From NCBI RefSeq assembly GCF_029223885.1, contig NZ_CP119410.1, positions 186,001 through 250,000 on the forward strand: a stretch of DNA of 64,000 nt, read 5' to 3'. Of the stretch, positions 16,879-25,107 are shown one piece after another. The notes beneath the pieces were generated by a model. The model searched no databases and was not told where the DNA came from. It worked only from the letters and a program-made list of their open reading frames with translations. A program made the translations under genes and the position numbers. Source of the DNA: Pararhizobium gei. Its GTDB lineage: Bacteria; Pseudomonadota; Alphaproteobacteria; Rhizobiales; Rhizobiaceae. Numbering within the stretch: the stretch's first letter is position 1; each line of letters starts with the position of its first letter.

Positions 16879-18213
16879 TCACAGCATGATACGCGTATCA
16901 AGCCCGTACCGGGGCGGGGCGCCGAGATGGTCGCGCAGGGTCGTTCCCGAGTAGTCGTGATGAAATAGTCCGCGTTCCTGCAGGAGAGGGACCACCTGAT
17001 CGACGAGCGCATCGATACCGTCCTCGTAGACGTCGGGCGACAGCCAGAAGCCATCGGCCGCACCCGCCTCGAACCAGGTCTGCATATGGTCGGCAGCTTC
17101 GACCGCCGGGCCGGCGATGACCGGGTGGTAGTCGATCACGCCATGCGCCAGAATATCCCGCAGGCTCCAGCCCTCCCGAGCGATGTCGAGGGCACGGGCC
17201 GACCGGGGATCGCGCGGTGAAGGGCGAGCAGTCACAAGTTGAGCCGTTGACAGCGGCTCGTCGAGCCGTGCCGCGTCTAGCTGCAATCCCAACATCTGCC
17301 CGAGATATTCTACGCGCTGCGGGAAGGTTTCCCCGCTGACCGTAATCCGGCGATCAAGCCCGCTTCGTCTGTCGGGCGTGATCGTCGTCATGAGGCCGGG
17401 GAAAAACTTTATCTCGTCAGGATCGCGACCAACACGTTCCGCAGCGTTGCGGAGCGCCATGCGCTGGGCACGGGCCGCCTGGATGGTGTAGACCGCCCCG
17501 ATCACGCCGCTTGCATAACGGGCCGCGACCTCCAGTCCCTGATCGCCGCCGCCCGCCTGGAAGATGACCGGCTGACCCTGTTCGGATGGCGGCAGCGGCA
17601 GCGGACCGCTGGAACCAACGTAGTTTCCCTGAAGATTGATTGGCCGTATCCTCGAAGCATCCGCGAAACGCCCCGACGCGGCGTCGTGCAGCCATGCTCC
17701 CTGTTCCCAGCTACCCCAGAGGGCCTGAACGATCTGGATCGACTCGTGCAACCGCTGATACTTTTCGCTACGGGGCGGAAGATTGCGACCATAATTGGCG
17801 GCGATCGCCGGATCGCTGCTAGGGACCGCATTCCATCCCGCCCGGCCATGGCTCATCAGGTCGAGAGCCTTGAACTGCCGTGCAAGGTTATAAGGCTCGT
17901 TGAATGTGGTCGAACCGGTCGCGACCAACCCGATCCGTTCGGTCCCGCGCGCGACGGCCGCGAGCGTTATCATCGGATCGATGTTGATCATCGGTGCTTC
18001 GGTTTCGACATTGCCGGTCAGCGCCGGAAAGTCCGGCATGAACAGGAACTGAAACTTGCCCCGTTCCGCCGACTGGGCATAGCGCACCTGGCTGTCGAAG
18101 TTCGTGTAGTTCCGGGGATCGACCCCGGCCATGCGCCATGCACCCGGCTGGGAGCCATAACCGTTTCCGAAATGCATTCCGATCATCATTTTACGCGACA
18201 TTGTCGATTCCAT
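16879..18213 (-). CDS. FMN-dependent monooxygenase of the NtaA/SnaA/DszA family
   Basis: A 444-residue bacterial luciferase-like flavin monooxygenase. Family landmarks include MIGMHFGNGYGSQPGAWR at the N-terminus, FLFMPDFPAL, the TERIGLVATGSTTFNEPYNL region, and FQAGGGDQGLEVAARYASG for flavin phosphate binding. NtaA/DszA relatives use FMNH2 from a partner reductase to oxidize xenobiotics such as nitrilotriacetate or sulfones. A second ATG four codons downstream (MSRKMM) is an alternative start. It lies 82 bases downstream of two tandem NADPH-oxidoreductase-like genes on the same strand, which could belong to the same unit. No dedicated NtaB-type flavin reductase is nearby. Confidence 0.85.
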   Translation of the reverse strand: MESTMSRKMMIGMHFGNGYGSQPGAWRMAGVDPRNYTNFDSQVRYAQSAERGKFQFLFMPDFPALTGNVETEAPMINIDPMITLAAVARGTERIGLVATGSTTFNEPYNLARQFKALDLMSHGRAGWNAVPSSDPAIAANYGRNLPPRSEKYQRLHESIQIVQALWGSWEQGAWLHDAASGRFADASRIRPINLQGNYVGSSGPLPLPPSEQGQPVIFQAGGGDQGLEVAARYASGVIGAVYTIQAARAQRMALRNAAERVGRDPDEIKFFPGLMTTITPDRRSGLDRRITVSGETFPQRVEYLGQMLGLQLDAARLDEPLSTAQLVTARPSPRDPRSARALDIAREGWSLRDILAHGVIDYHPVIAGPAVEAADHMQTWFEAGAADGFWLSPDVYEDGIDALVDQVVPLLQERGLFHHDYSGTTLRDHLGAPPRYGLDTRIML

Positions 18214-18295
18214 TTTCCGGCACCCCCGCGGTTTACGGGCCGCGGGTCATCAGTTTTTTTACCGGGGATTATATCCGTTGCTACCGAGTGGCTAT

Positions 18296-19042
18296 CTACA
18301 GGAACAGGGCCCTGTTCAAACGCACGAGGAAATCCGCGTCGGGATTGCTCTTCGTATCGCCAAGCCTCTCCTGAACGGCAGCAACGGAAAGGTCTCGCCG
18401 CTTTGGCAACCGGGATCTTTCCGCGGCGGCGAGTACATAGGGCATCTCTAAGGCCGTGAGGTCCGTGCAATAAACGGGAGAGCCCGGCTGCTGGCGCCAC
18501 GACTCCGCAAGCGTTCCAGCATCGACCGCGTCAAATCCCGTGTCGCCGACAAGCGCCATGGCGACAAGTCGGTCGCGTTCATTGTCTGCAGCGACCGGTA
18601 TAGCGATCCGATCCGGGTGCCCAGCAGGTTTTCCCAGTCGGGCGAAAGAATCGGAACCGATTGCATTCCAAGCCTTTGCGACTGGTCGGCCGAGTTGTCT
18701 GGATACCCAGACGCTCTCGGCTTCGCCCGCCTCGATATCGGCGATCTCGGTGTCGCGCATCGGATAGTAGTTGGACGTGTCGATAACGACGACGTCCTTT
18801 GGAAGAGCGGCAAGTTTGGCAGCGATTTCGGGCAGGCGGTTGAGAGGGATCGAGAGAATCAGGACGTCCACGTCCTCGACGGCCTGTTCGAACGTTACGG
18901 CGCGTCCGCCGAATGCAAGCACTGATGGCGCGATCGTCTCAGGACCACGTGAGTTTGCCACCTTCACATCGTACCCAGTTCTGCTGAGTTCACGGACCAG
19001 CGTTTTTCCGATGTGGCCCGCGCCAAGAATACCAACTTTCAT
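18296..19042 (-). CDS. NADPH-dependent F420 reductase-like oxidoreductase (copy 2)
   Basis: A 248-residue Rossmann protein beginning MKVGILGAGHIGKTLVREL, with the G-x-G-x-x-G dinucleotide motif at residues 7-12. The conserved DTSNYYPMRD and KAWNAIGSDSFA segments mark the NADP oxidoreductase, coenzyme F420-dependent family. Rhizobia are not known to make F420, so the true partner is probably NADP with another acceptor. The ATG at 19042 is chosen over a GTG-type extension because the Rossmann strand starts there. It is a tandem paralogue of the gene just upstream, with a 17-base gap. The C-terminal region DTKSNPDADFLVRLNRALFL is specific to this copy. Confidence 0.75.
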   Translation of the reverse strand: MKVGILGAGHIGKTLVRELSRTGYDVKVANSRGPETIAPSVLAFGGRAVTFEQAVEDVDVLILSIPLNRLPEIAAKLAALPKDVVVIDTSNYYPMRDTEIADIEAGEAESVWVSRQLGRPVAKAWNAIGSDSFARLGKPAGHPDRIAIPVAADNERDRLVAMALVGDTGFDAVDAGTLAESWRQQPGSPVYCTDLTALEMPYVLAAAERSRLPKRRDLSVAAVQERLGDTKSNPDADFLVRLNRALFL

Positions 19043-19059
19043 GATGTTTCCTGCCCTGC

Positions 19060-19800
19060 TCACGCTGTTACGGCGCGGTTGCGGGCGACGATGTTGTCGT
19101 GGGTCAGGCTCTCGCCCCCTTCCATGAAACCCTTGATCAGAGTCTCGCGGTTGTCCGCCGAGCGGTTCGGGTCTGCTTTTCCAAGAGCCGTTTTCAGCTC
19201 GTCAGCCGTCAGTTCCGTGCAATAGGCAGGCGTGCCCGGCTGCTGTCGCCATGAGGTCGCAAGGCCCCCGGCATCGAAGGCGTCGAAGCCTGTCGCCTCG
19301 ACCAGTTCCAGCACGCGCGATTTCTTTTCAGGATCGTCGCCCGCGACCGGAAGGGCGATGCGGCCGGGTTGCGTCTTGTCTGCGCCTTTCTTGGCAAGGG
19401 TCTCGGCAAGCACTGCGTTCCACGCCTTGATGATGGGCCGCTCGATCTGCTCGGTGACCCAGACCGCTTCCGGCTTGCCGTCATCGATCTCGGCGATCGC
19501 ACCGTCGCGGAACGGATAATAGTTGGATGTGTCGATAACGACGACGTTCTCGGGAACGGTCTGAAACAACGCGGCGAGATCGCGATGCGCTGCGAACGGG
19601 ATGGAGAGGATCACCGCATCCACACCTGTTACGGCATCTTCCCGGGTCGTTGCCGTCGCACCGACTTCGGCGGCAAGGTCGCGGATCGATTCCGGCCCCT
19701 TGGAATTGGCAAGCTTGATCTCGTGCCCTGCCGCCGCGAGCTTGCGTGCCAGTGTCGAACCGATGTTGCCTGCGCCAATGATTCCGACCTTCATTGTCAT
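19060..19800 (-). CDS. NADPH-dependent F420 reductase-like oxidoreductase (copy 1)
   Basis: A 246-residue Rossmann protein (MTMKVGIIGAGNIGSTLARK) of the same family as its downstream neighbour. The two share DTSNYYPFRD, IKAWNAVLAETLA, TGFDAFDAGGLATSWRQQPG and TPAYCTELT-like segments, so they are an ancient tandem duplication. It begins 130 bases from the divergent HxlR regulator. Together with copy 2 and the monooxygenase it may form one three-gene unit. Physiological substrate unknown. Confidence 0.78.
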   Translation of the reverse strand: MTMKVGIIGAGNIGSTLARKLAAAGHEIKLANSKGPESIRDLAAEVGATATTREDAVTGVDAVILSIPFAAHRDLAALFQTVPENVVVIDTSNYYPFRDGAIAEIDDGKPEAVWVTEQIERPIIKAWNAVLAETLAKKGADKTQPGRIALPVAGDDPEKKSRVLELVEATGFDAFDAGGLATSWRQQPGTPAYCTELTADELKTALGKADPNRSADNRETLIKGFMEGGESLTHDNIVARNRAVTA

Positions 19801-19893
19801 TCCCTTGCTGAGAGTATTGAACTCAACGCACTCCGATGGAGACGTGACTTTTCGTGCTCCGAAGAATAGGTATAGCTAGATGATACGGCAAGA

Positions 19894-19918
19894 ACCTACT
19901 TTAAAGTGGGTAACCCAC
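19894..19918. promoter_or_regulatory. overlapping palindromes upstream of the HxlR gene
   Basis: Two inverted repeats overlap here. ACCTACTTTAAAGTGGGT (19894-19911) is an imperfect 18-base palindrome, 8 of 9 pairs. GTGGGT-A-ACCCAC (19906-19918) is perfect. They end 12 bases before the HxlR start codon. The inference is that the site is bound by HxlR for autoregulation and control of the divergent oxidoreductase genes, or folds at the ribosome binding site. Confidence 0.5.
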
Positions 19919-19930
19919 CTGGAGGTAAGT

Positions 19931-20314
19931 ATGGCTATAGAGAGAGACTGGCGCTGCGACGATCCCAAGCGGCAGTTGATCTGGGCAGCAGCGACCAGGG
20001 ACGCTCTTCAGGTCCTTGAGGGCAAGTGGAAAATTGTCATCATCTGCCAGCTGTTTGGTGCGAAGGGGCCGCTAAGATTTTCGGAACTTGAGAAGCGTGT
20101 AGAGGGCGTGAACCAGAAAATGCTCATCCAGCAACTCAAAGAACTGGAGAAAGACGGTATCGTCACGCGAACCGTGTTTCCTCAGGTTCCGCCCAGGGTA
20201 GAGTATGCGCTCAGTGAGATGGGGATCGCCCTTGGTCCATCCATGGCGGAACTGATTGACTGGGCTTTTATGCGACGTGACGCACGTGCTGCGGTGTCGC
20301 AGGATCCCGCGTAA
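19931..20314 (+). CDS. HxlR family transcriptional regulator
   Basis: A 127-residue single-domain winged helix regulator of the HxlR (MarR-related) family. The signature is clear: ALQVLEGKWKIVIICQLF, then GPLRFSELEKRVEGVNQKML, then QLKELEKDGIVTRTVFPQVP and VEYALSEMG. A 17-codon upstream extension is dropped because GGAGGT lies five bases before the ATG at 19931. It is divergent from the tandem oxidoreductases and the monooxygenase. HxlR proteins often sense electrophiles, quinones or aldehydes through cysteines; this one has Cys residues near the N-terminus (WRCDDPKR) and in IICQLF. Confidence 0.88.
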   Translation: MAIERDWRCDDPKRQLIWAAATRDALQVLEGKWKIVIICQLFGAKGPLRFSELEKRVEGVNQKMLIQQLKELEKDGIVTRTVFPQVPPRVEYALSEMGIALGPSMAELIDWAFMRRDARAAVSQDPA

Positions 20315-20426
20315 GCGGCAATACCACTCCCAGCGACCCGGGCGTCGCGCATTGATTTTTAGCAGGCTGTTCGAAGGTTTGCGGGTAGAAGAGAGGGAGA
20401 CGCCAACAGGCGCTTGCCAGAAGGAA

Positions 20427-21059
20427 TTAATCGGACAACCCATGCTCCAACAGGAGTCTGGCTGCATCGCGGTTTGCTTCAACAATTCCACCGTTAGGAA
20501 TGGATTGCGCCATCACAAACGAACCCTGAACGAGTGACAGGATTTGGATGACGGCTTGCTCAGGCTTATCTAAAGCGAGCGGCTTAATCAGCGATTCAAC
20601 GAATTCATGCAGTTCCGTGAAATACTCGGCAATTGTCGCCTGCACCTCTGGAGTGTTTGCCTCGGGTCCGAATTCTGCCAATCCTCTCGCAAACGAACAA
20701 CCGCGGAAAGTTTTTGCCCTGAGAGGTTCATCTATCGCGTCGAAAATCGCGAGCACCCGCTCAGGCGGTGATAGGCCAGGCTTTTCGGTCGCGGTCGCGA
20801 GCATCTGGAACCAGATGACTCTCTTGTGGCGCAGATAGGTAGCGATGAGGGTGGCCTTCGAGGGGAAGTGCTTGTAAAAAGTCATCTTCGCCACGCCGCT
20901 CTCGGCGATGATCCGGTCTATCCCGACAGAGTTGATGCTAAGCCGGTAAAACAGGTCAGACGCAGTCTTCAATATGCGTTCTCGCGGCGCGAGGGCTTCA
21001 AGCGAGTGCCCATCCACATCTACAAACTCAAGCACGCTGCGCGTCTGCATTTCCGTCAC
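20427..21059 (-). CDS. TetR family transcriptional regulator
   Basis: A 210-residue TetR/AcrR-type repressor. The N-terminal helix-turn-helix occupies about residues 25-72 (ERILKTASDLFYRLSINSVG, then IDRIIAESGVAKMTFYKHFP). The C-terminal ligand-binding domain carries FRGCSFARGLAEFG and resembles AcrR-type members that control reductases and SDR enzymes. It is divergent from an SDR gene followed by a broken ohr gene. Matching inverted repeats lie in the 118-base gap. Confidence 0.88.
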   Translation of the reverse strand: MTEMQTRSVLEFVDVDGHSLEALAPRERILKTASDLFYRLSINSVGIDRIIAESGVAKMTFYKHFPSKATLIATYLRHKRVIWFQMLATATEKPGLSPPERVLAIFDAIDEPLRAKTFRGCSFARGLAEFGPEANTPEVQATIAEYFTELHEFVESLIKPLALDKPEQAVIQILSLVQGSFVMAQSIPNGGIVEANRDAARLLLEHGLSD

Positions 21060-21079
21060 CTCAGATCATTGGCCGACAT

Positions 21080-21134
21080 ATAGACAGACTATTCTGTAAA
21101 TTCCGGGATTGCAAATACATACAGGTCTGTCTAT
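21080..21134. promoter_or_regulatory. paired TetR operator candidates
   Basis: ATAGACAGAC at 21080-21089 and its exact complement GTCTGTCTAT at 21125-21134 form a perfect 10-base inverted repeat around 35 bases. Each half also contains a local dyad (ACAGA-CTAT-TCTGT; ACAG-AC-CTGT on the complementary strand of the second). This fits two TetR dimer sites in the shared TetR/SDR promoter region. Confidence 0.6.
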
Positions 21135-21177
21135 TGACGGTTTACGGCCAAAGGATTTCAAAGAGAGAGAACTGAAG

Positions 21178-22056
21178 ATGAGCGGAAAAGTCGTTATTGT
21201 CACAGGCGCAAGCAGTGGTTTCGGAAACCTCACGGTGCTGGAACTCGCAAGGCGGGGCCATACGGTGGTTGCGACCATGCGGGACGTTGAGGGAAGAAAT
21301 GCTAAGGTCCGAACGGACCTTATCGACTCATCGAAAGCCGAAGGCCATGAGCTGCAAGTCCTTGAAATGGACGTCGCCGACGAGGCCTCGGTCAATTCCA
21401 CGATCGACCAGGTCTTCAAGCAGCACGGAAAGATCGATGTTCTGGTCAACAATGCCGGACTTATGCCCGTCGGGGTCACCGAAGCCTACACGGTGGCAGA
21501 CATCGAACGGCTATTTGCGGTGAATTTCTTCGGCGCCGTACGGGCAGACCGCGCTGTTCTGCCGCATATGCGTGCCGCCGGCAGCGGACTCCTCGTGCAC
21601 GTGACATCCCTGATGGGTCGGGTGGTTTTTCCGTTCTTCGGCACCTACTCCGCGAGCAAGTTTGCGCTCGAGGGGCTTGCCGAAGCCTATCGGTATGAAC
21701 TGAAGGGCTTCGGAATCGACTCCGTCATTGTCGAGCCGGGGCCATTCCCGAGCAACCTCATCTCGTCGAGCCCGGAGCCATCCGACCAGACCGTGCTTGC
21801 GTCCTACGGCGAGGTCGCGGCGATCCCCGGTCAGATCAAGGCCCACGCCAATGATGGACAGGACGAGGCCAATCCCCCGCGCCCCCAACGCGTGGCCGAT
21901 GCCATCGCGGAGCTGGTCGAGGCCACGGAGCGGCGTCCATTGCGCACGGTCGTCATGCCCGAAGGTCTGGACTTCGGCGTTCATCGACTGAACGAGGCCG
22001 TACGCCCGATTCAGAACGAGATGCTGACTTCGTTTGGCATGTCAGAGATGCTGTGA
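21178..22056 (+). CDS. short-chain dehydrogenase/reductase
   Basis: A 292-residue classical-type SDR. TGASSGFG at residues 9-16 binds the cofactor, NNAG is at 91-94, and the catalytic residues are S144, Y157 and K161 (YSASK). R35 in the ATMRD stretch after beta-2 suggests NADP preference. The C-terminal extension after residue 250 is longer than in minimal SDRs. The ATG at 21178 is favoured over an upstream in-frame ATG (21109) that lies inside the TetR operator region; AAAGAGAGAG precedes it. It is the first gene of a unit with ohr, 13 bases apart, probably repressed by the divergent TetR protein. Confidence 0.85.
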   Translation: MSGKVVIVTGASSGFGNLTVLELARRGHTVVATMRDVEGRNAKVRTDLIDSSKAEGHELQVLEMDVADEASVNSTIDQVFKQHGKIDVLVNNAGLMPVGVTEAYTVADIERLFAVNFFGAVRADRAVLPHMRAAGSGLLVHVTSLMGRVVFPFFGTYSASKFALEGLAEAYRYELKGFGIDSVIVEPGPFPSNLISSSPEPSDQTVLASYGEVAAIPGQIKAHANDGQDEANPPRPQRVADAIAELVEATERRPLRTVVMPEGLDFGVHRLNEAVRPIQNEMLTSFGMSEML

Positions 22057-22069
22057 CAGGAGCCCGACG

Positions 22070-22494
22070 ATGAGCGCACTCTACAGCACCAAAGTCACCG
22101 CGATCGGTGGCCGCAGCGGCACCGTCCTCAGCGAGGACGGTCTTCTTGATCTTCCGCTGGCGCTGTCCGCGACGATGGCGGCAAGGGCGGTGCGACTAAT
22201 CCCGAGCAACTGTTCGCGGCCGGCTATGCGGCCTGCTTCGAAAATGCGGTGATCCACATCACACGCAACAAGGCGATCAGGGTGAAGGATACTGACATCG
22301 TGGTCGTGGCCGAAGTGGGTTTGCAGCCAAATGGCAGCGGTGGTTTTGCACTTTCAGTGGCGCTCGAAGTGGCGATTACTGGGCTCGATCAGGCAACGGC
22401 TGAGGAGATCGTGCAAGTGGCGCATGCGACGTGCCCCTATTCGAACGCGGTAAGGGGCAATATCGACGTCGCCATCACCGTTAAGACGACCTGA
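22070..22494 (+). pseudogene. ohr: organic hydroperoxide resistance protein (Ohr/OsmC family) with a one-base frameshift
   Basis: The gene starts MSALYSTKVTAIGGRSGTVL and breaks immediately after the ATG at 22175-22177. Adding one G there (ATGG-CGG to ATGGGCGG) restores GGKGGATNPEQLFAAGYAAC, joining directly to the downstream frame that runs to 22494. Both redox cysteines survive, the peroxidatic one in YAACFENAVIH and the resolving one in HATCPYSNAVRGN, and the restored length of about 141 residues is normal. Ohr reduces organic hydroperoxides in the cytosol. As written the product would be truncated. It is the second gene after the SDR, under the TetR-controlled promoter. Confidence 0.85.
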
Positions 22495-22549
22495 TGTCGA
22501 TGCGGGAGGCGGATAGGACGGAAGGGCAACAACGCGTCGATCCCTAACC

Positions 22550-23365
22550 TGCACTGTAAAGTTAACTGAGAAACGATTAAAATGTGGGATCTGTCGGCAT
22601 GGCCAGATCTGCACGTGATCTTCTCTATCGTCGCCACCGGTTTCCAGCGGAAGTGATTGCCCATGCCGTATGGCTCTATTTCCGGTTTCCGCTCAGCCTG
22701 CGCATGGTCGAGGATATGCTGGCAGCTCGAGGTATCATCGTCTCTCACCAGACCGTAAGATTGTGGGCAGAGAAATTCGGCAGGCAGTTCGCCAATGATA
22801 TCCGGAAGCGATCAGCCGGTAGGCTCGGTGACAAATGGTACCTCGACGAGGTCGTCATCACCATTGGAGGGAAGAAACACTGGTTATGGCGCGCCGCCGA
22901 TCAGCATGGCTTCGTCCTCGACGTTCTGGTCCAAAGCCGCCGCGATGCCAGGGCTGCCAAGCGGTTGATGCGCAAGCTTCTGAAAGGGCAAGGTTCTGCC
23001 CCGCGCGTTACGATAACCGACAAGCTTCGATCCTATGGTGCGGCGAAGCGGGAGATTATGCCGGCGTCGAGCATCGTTCGCACAAGGGCCTGAACAATCG
23101 GGCTGAGAATTCTCATCAACCTATCCGGCGACGGGAGAGGATCATGAAGCGGTTCGAGTCACCGCGACAACTTCAGCGCTTCGTTTCAATCCACGACCCG
23201 ATCGCCAACCTCTTCCAAATTCCCCGCCACGACATTCCATCTCACCACTATCGCGAGCTGCGAGGCGCCGCGATGCAGATATGGAGCGGGATCGCCCATC
23301 TTCAGGTAGCATGATCGCAGACCTCGTGCCTTACCTTGACCCAAGGCCGTTAAGTTTACAGTGCC
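22550..23365 (+). mobile_element. IS6-family insertion sequence, decayed
   Basis: The element is about 816 bases, the usual IS6 size. The left end GCACTGTAAAGTTAAC (22551-22566) matches the complement of the right end (23349-23364) at 15 of 16 positions. One transposase frame fills it but is frameshifted. The flanking octamers (about 22541-22548 and 23367-23374) do not match, so no target duplication remains, as after recombination between IS copies or long decay. Confidence 0.85.
22599..23314 (+). pseudogene. IS6-family transposase, frameshifted
   Basis: The DDE transposase starts at 22599 (MARSARDLLYRRHRFPAEVI). The first catalytic Asp is in KWYLDEVVITIGGK and the second in RVTITDKLRSYGAAK. 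Just after EIMP the frame breaks near 23060. The expected continuation VEHRSHKGLNNRAENSHQP, with the catalytic Glu, is found in another frame and runs to 23314. Adding one G (CCGG-CGTC to CCGGGCGTC) repairs it. As written it is non-functional. Confidence 0.85.
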
Positions 23366-23508
23366 CGCCACGGGCATGAAGATTGGGTAAGTATCCGATG
23401 TAGCGCCATGTATGCTTCTATGGGATTTGGTGTGACTTAGGTCCGAATTGGTTAAAGGCGGTACACTGGGAGAAAAATTATCCTATCTCCTTGGAAATTT
23501 TGGTTTGT

Positions 23509-24522
23509 CTAAGTAGAGCTCGCCCGCACGATCAATTCCGGCATGATCGTTAGGTTCGAGACATCGCCGGACCCGGTAAGAATGTCGAGAATGAAAGCAC
23601 CGGTCTTCTCGCCGATCGCCCTTGAGCGGGCGTCGATCGTCGTTAGGGTCGGTACGCAGACATCGCTGATCTCGTAATTGCCAAAACCGCCGACGGCGAT
23701 CTTTTCGGGCACTGCGATGCCCTGGCGCTGACATTCGGTGAGAGCTCCGAAGGCAGAAAGGTCAGAAACGCAGATCACCGCGTCGGTGTCCGGATAACTG
23801 TCCAGCAGGCGGGACATTGCATCAGCCCCTTCGCGCATCGAAATCGGCGGAGGACCGGCAGCAATCAACCGGGTAGGGTCGAGGCCATGCGCCGTCATTG
23901 CTTGCACGAAGCCGAGACGGCGGTCGCTGCCGCGTGTGTCACCACCAGCATCGCCACCGATGAAGGCGATGCGCCGGTAGCCTACAGCGATGAAGTGATC
24001 GACCATAAGCTGCACCGCCGCGGCATTGGAAAAGCCGACGTAATAGCCGACAGGCTGTTCCGGCACATCCCAGGTCTCGATCACCGGAATATTGGAGTTT
24101 TCGAGCAGCTTCCGGCCCCGCTGCGTGTGGCGGCCGCCGGTGACGACAATCGCCTGTGGCTTGCGGCGCAGCAGTTGCTCGATCAACCTCTCCTCGATCT
24201 GCATGTCGTAATTCGTATAGCCCAGCAGGGTCTGCATGTTACTGCGGCCGAGCACCTCGGACAGGCCGGCGACCGTATCGGCGAAATTGGCGTTGTTGAT
24301 CGACGGGATGATGACGGCGACGAAATCCGTCTTTTTCGAGCGCAGGTTCGAGGCCGTGGCGTCGAAGACATAGCCCAGTTCCTCGGCCGCCGTCAGAATG
24401 GCATCGCGGGTTTCCGGGCTGACCAGGCTATCTGCCTTGAAGGCACGCGACACCGTCATCGACGATACGCCGGCCCGGCGAGCGATATCGGCCATGATCG
24501 GCGGCTTGCGGCCTGAACTCAT
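23509..24522 (-). CDS. gntR: LacI family repressor, GntR-type gluconate regulator
   Basis: A 337-residue LacI/GalR-type repressor. The helix-turn-helix and hinge are at the N-terminus (MADIARRAGVSSMTVSRAFK, hinge ASNLRSKKTDFVAVIIPSI), and the rest is a sugar-binding-like effector domain. It resembles GntR/IdnR repressors that respond to gluconate. It is read in the same direction as gntK and the gluconate dehydrogenase gene, 74 bases downstream of gntK. A palindrome of GntR type lies at 25912-25927 in the divergent promoter region it presumably controls. Confidence 0.85.
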   Translation of the reverse strand: MSSGRKPPIMADIARRAGVSSMTVSRAFKADSLVSPETRDAILTAAEELGYVFDATASNLRSKKTDFVAVIIPSINNANFADTVAGLSEVLGRSNMQTLLGYTNYDMQIEERLIEQLLRRKPQAIVVTGGRHTQRGRKLLENSNIPVIETWDVPEQPVGYYVGFSNAAAVQLMVDHFIAVGYRRIAFIGGDAGGDTRGSDRRLGFVQAMTAHGLDPTRLIAAGPPPISMREGADAMSRLLDSYPDTDAVICVSDLSAFGALTECQRQGIAVPEKIAVGGFGNYEISDVCVPTLTTIDARSRAIGEKTGAFILDILTGSGDVSNLTIMPELIVRASST

Positions 24523-24596
24523 CGGATCGGATACTGTCTGTGGTTTGACGTCATGGCACTACATCGCCTTTCAGGCTGCATTGCAAGCGGTTCGCC

Positions 24597-25106
24597 TCAA
24601 GGATCCAGCGCCGCGATCGATGCCGTCACCATCGATACAACCGCTGCCAATGGCTGGTTGATGGCGACGGTTACCGAGGCTTCATCGGCGGTTGGCGGTT
24701 CGAGCGTGGCGAACTGGCTGTCGACCAGCGATGCCGGCATTAAATGACCCGGCCGGGCTTTCATCCGCTGGGCGATGACCTCTTTCGGGCCGGACAGATG
24801 CACGAACAGCACCCCTCCGCCGGCATCCTTGCGGATACGGTCGCGATAGATCCGCTTCAGTGCCGAGCAGCCGACGATGGTGGTGTTCCCGGCCATGGCC
24901 AGCGTCTCGCCGATCCGGTCGAGCCACGGCCAGCGATCGCTATCCTCAAGCGGTTTCCCGGCCTGCATCTTGGCGATGCTGGCTGGCAAATGCATGTCGT
25001 CGCCGTCGATATAGCGGTCGCCAATTGCTGTGGCGAGCGCTTCGCCGACCGACGACTTGCCGCAACCGGAGACGCCCATGATGACGATGCGGGTCGGTTT
25101 CGCCAT
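24597..25106 (-). CDS. gntK: gluconokinase
   Basis: A 169-residue P-loop kinase of the GntK/IdnK type, normal length. It phosphorylates D-gluconate to 6-phosphogluconate. The Walker A motif is GVSGCGKSS (residues 10-18), and DGDDMHLPASIAKM and PLEDSDRWPWLDRI are family-diagnostic, as is CSALKRIYRDRIR. The start at 25106 lies one base from the stop of the upstream dehydrogenase gene, so the two are translationally coupled. A longer frame reading to 25316 overlaps that gene and is rejected. Confidence 0.93.
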   Translation of the reverse strand: MAKPTRIVIMGVSGCGKSSVGEALATAIGDRYIDGDDMHLPASIAKMQAGKPLEDSDRWPWLDRIGETLAMAGNTTIVGCSALKRIYRDRIRKDAGGGVLFVHLSGPKEVIAQRMKARPGHLMPASLVDSQFATLEPPTADEASVTVAINQPLAAVVSMVTASIAALDP

Positions 25107-25107
25107 A

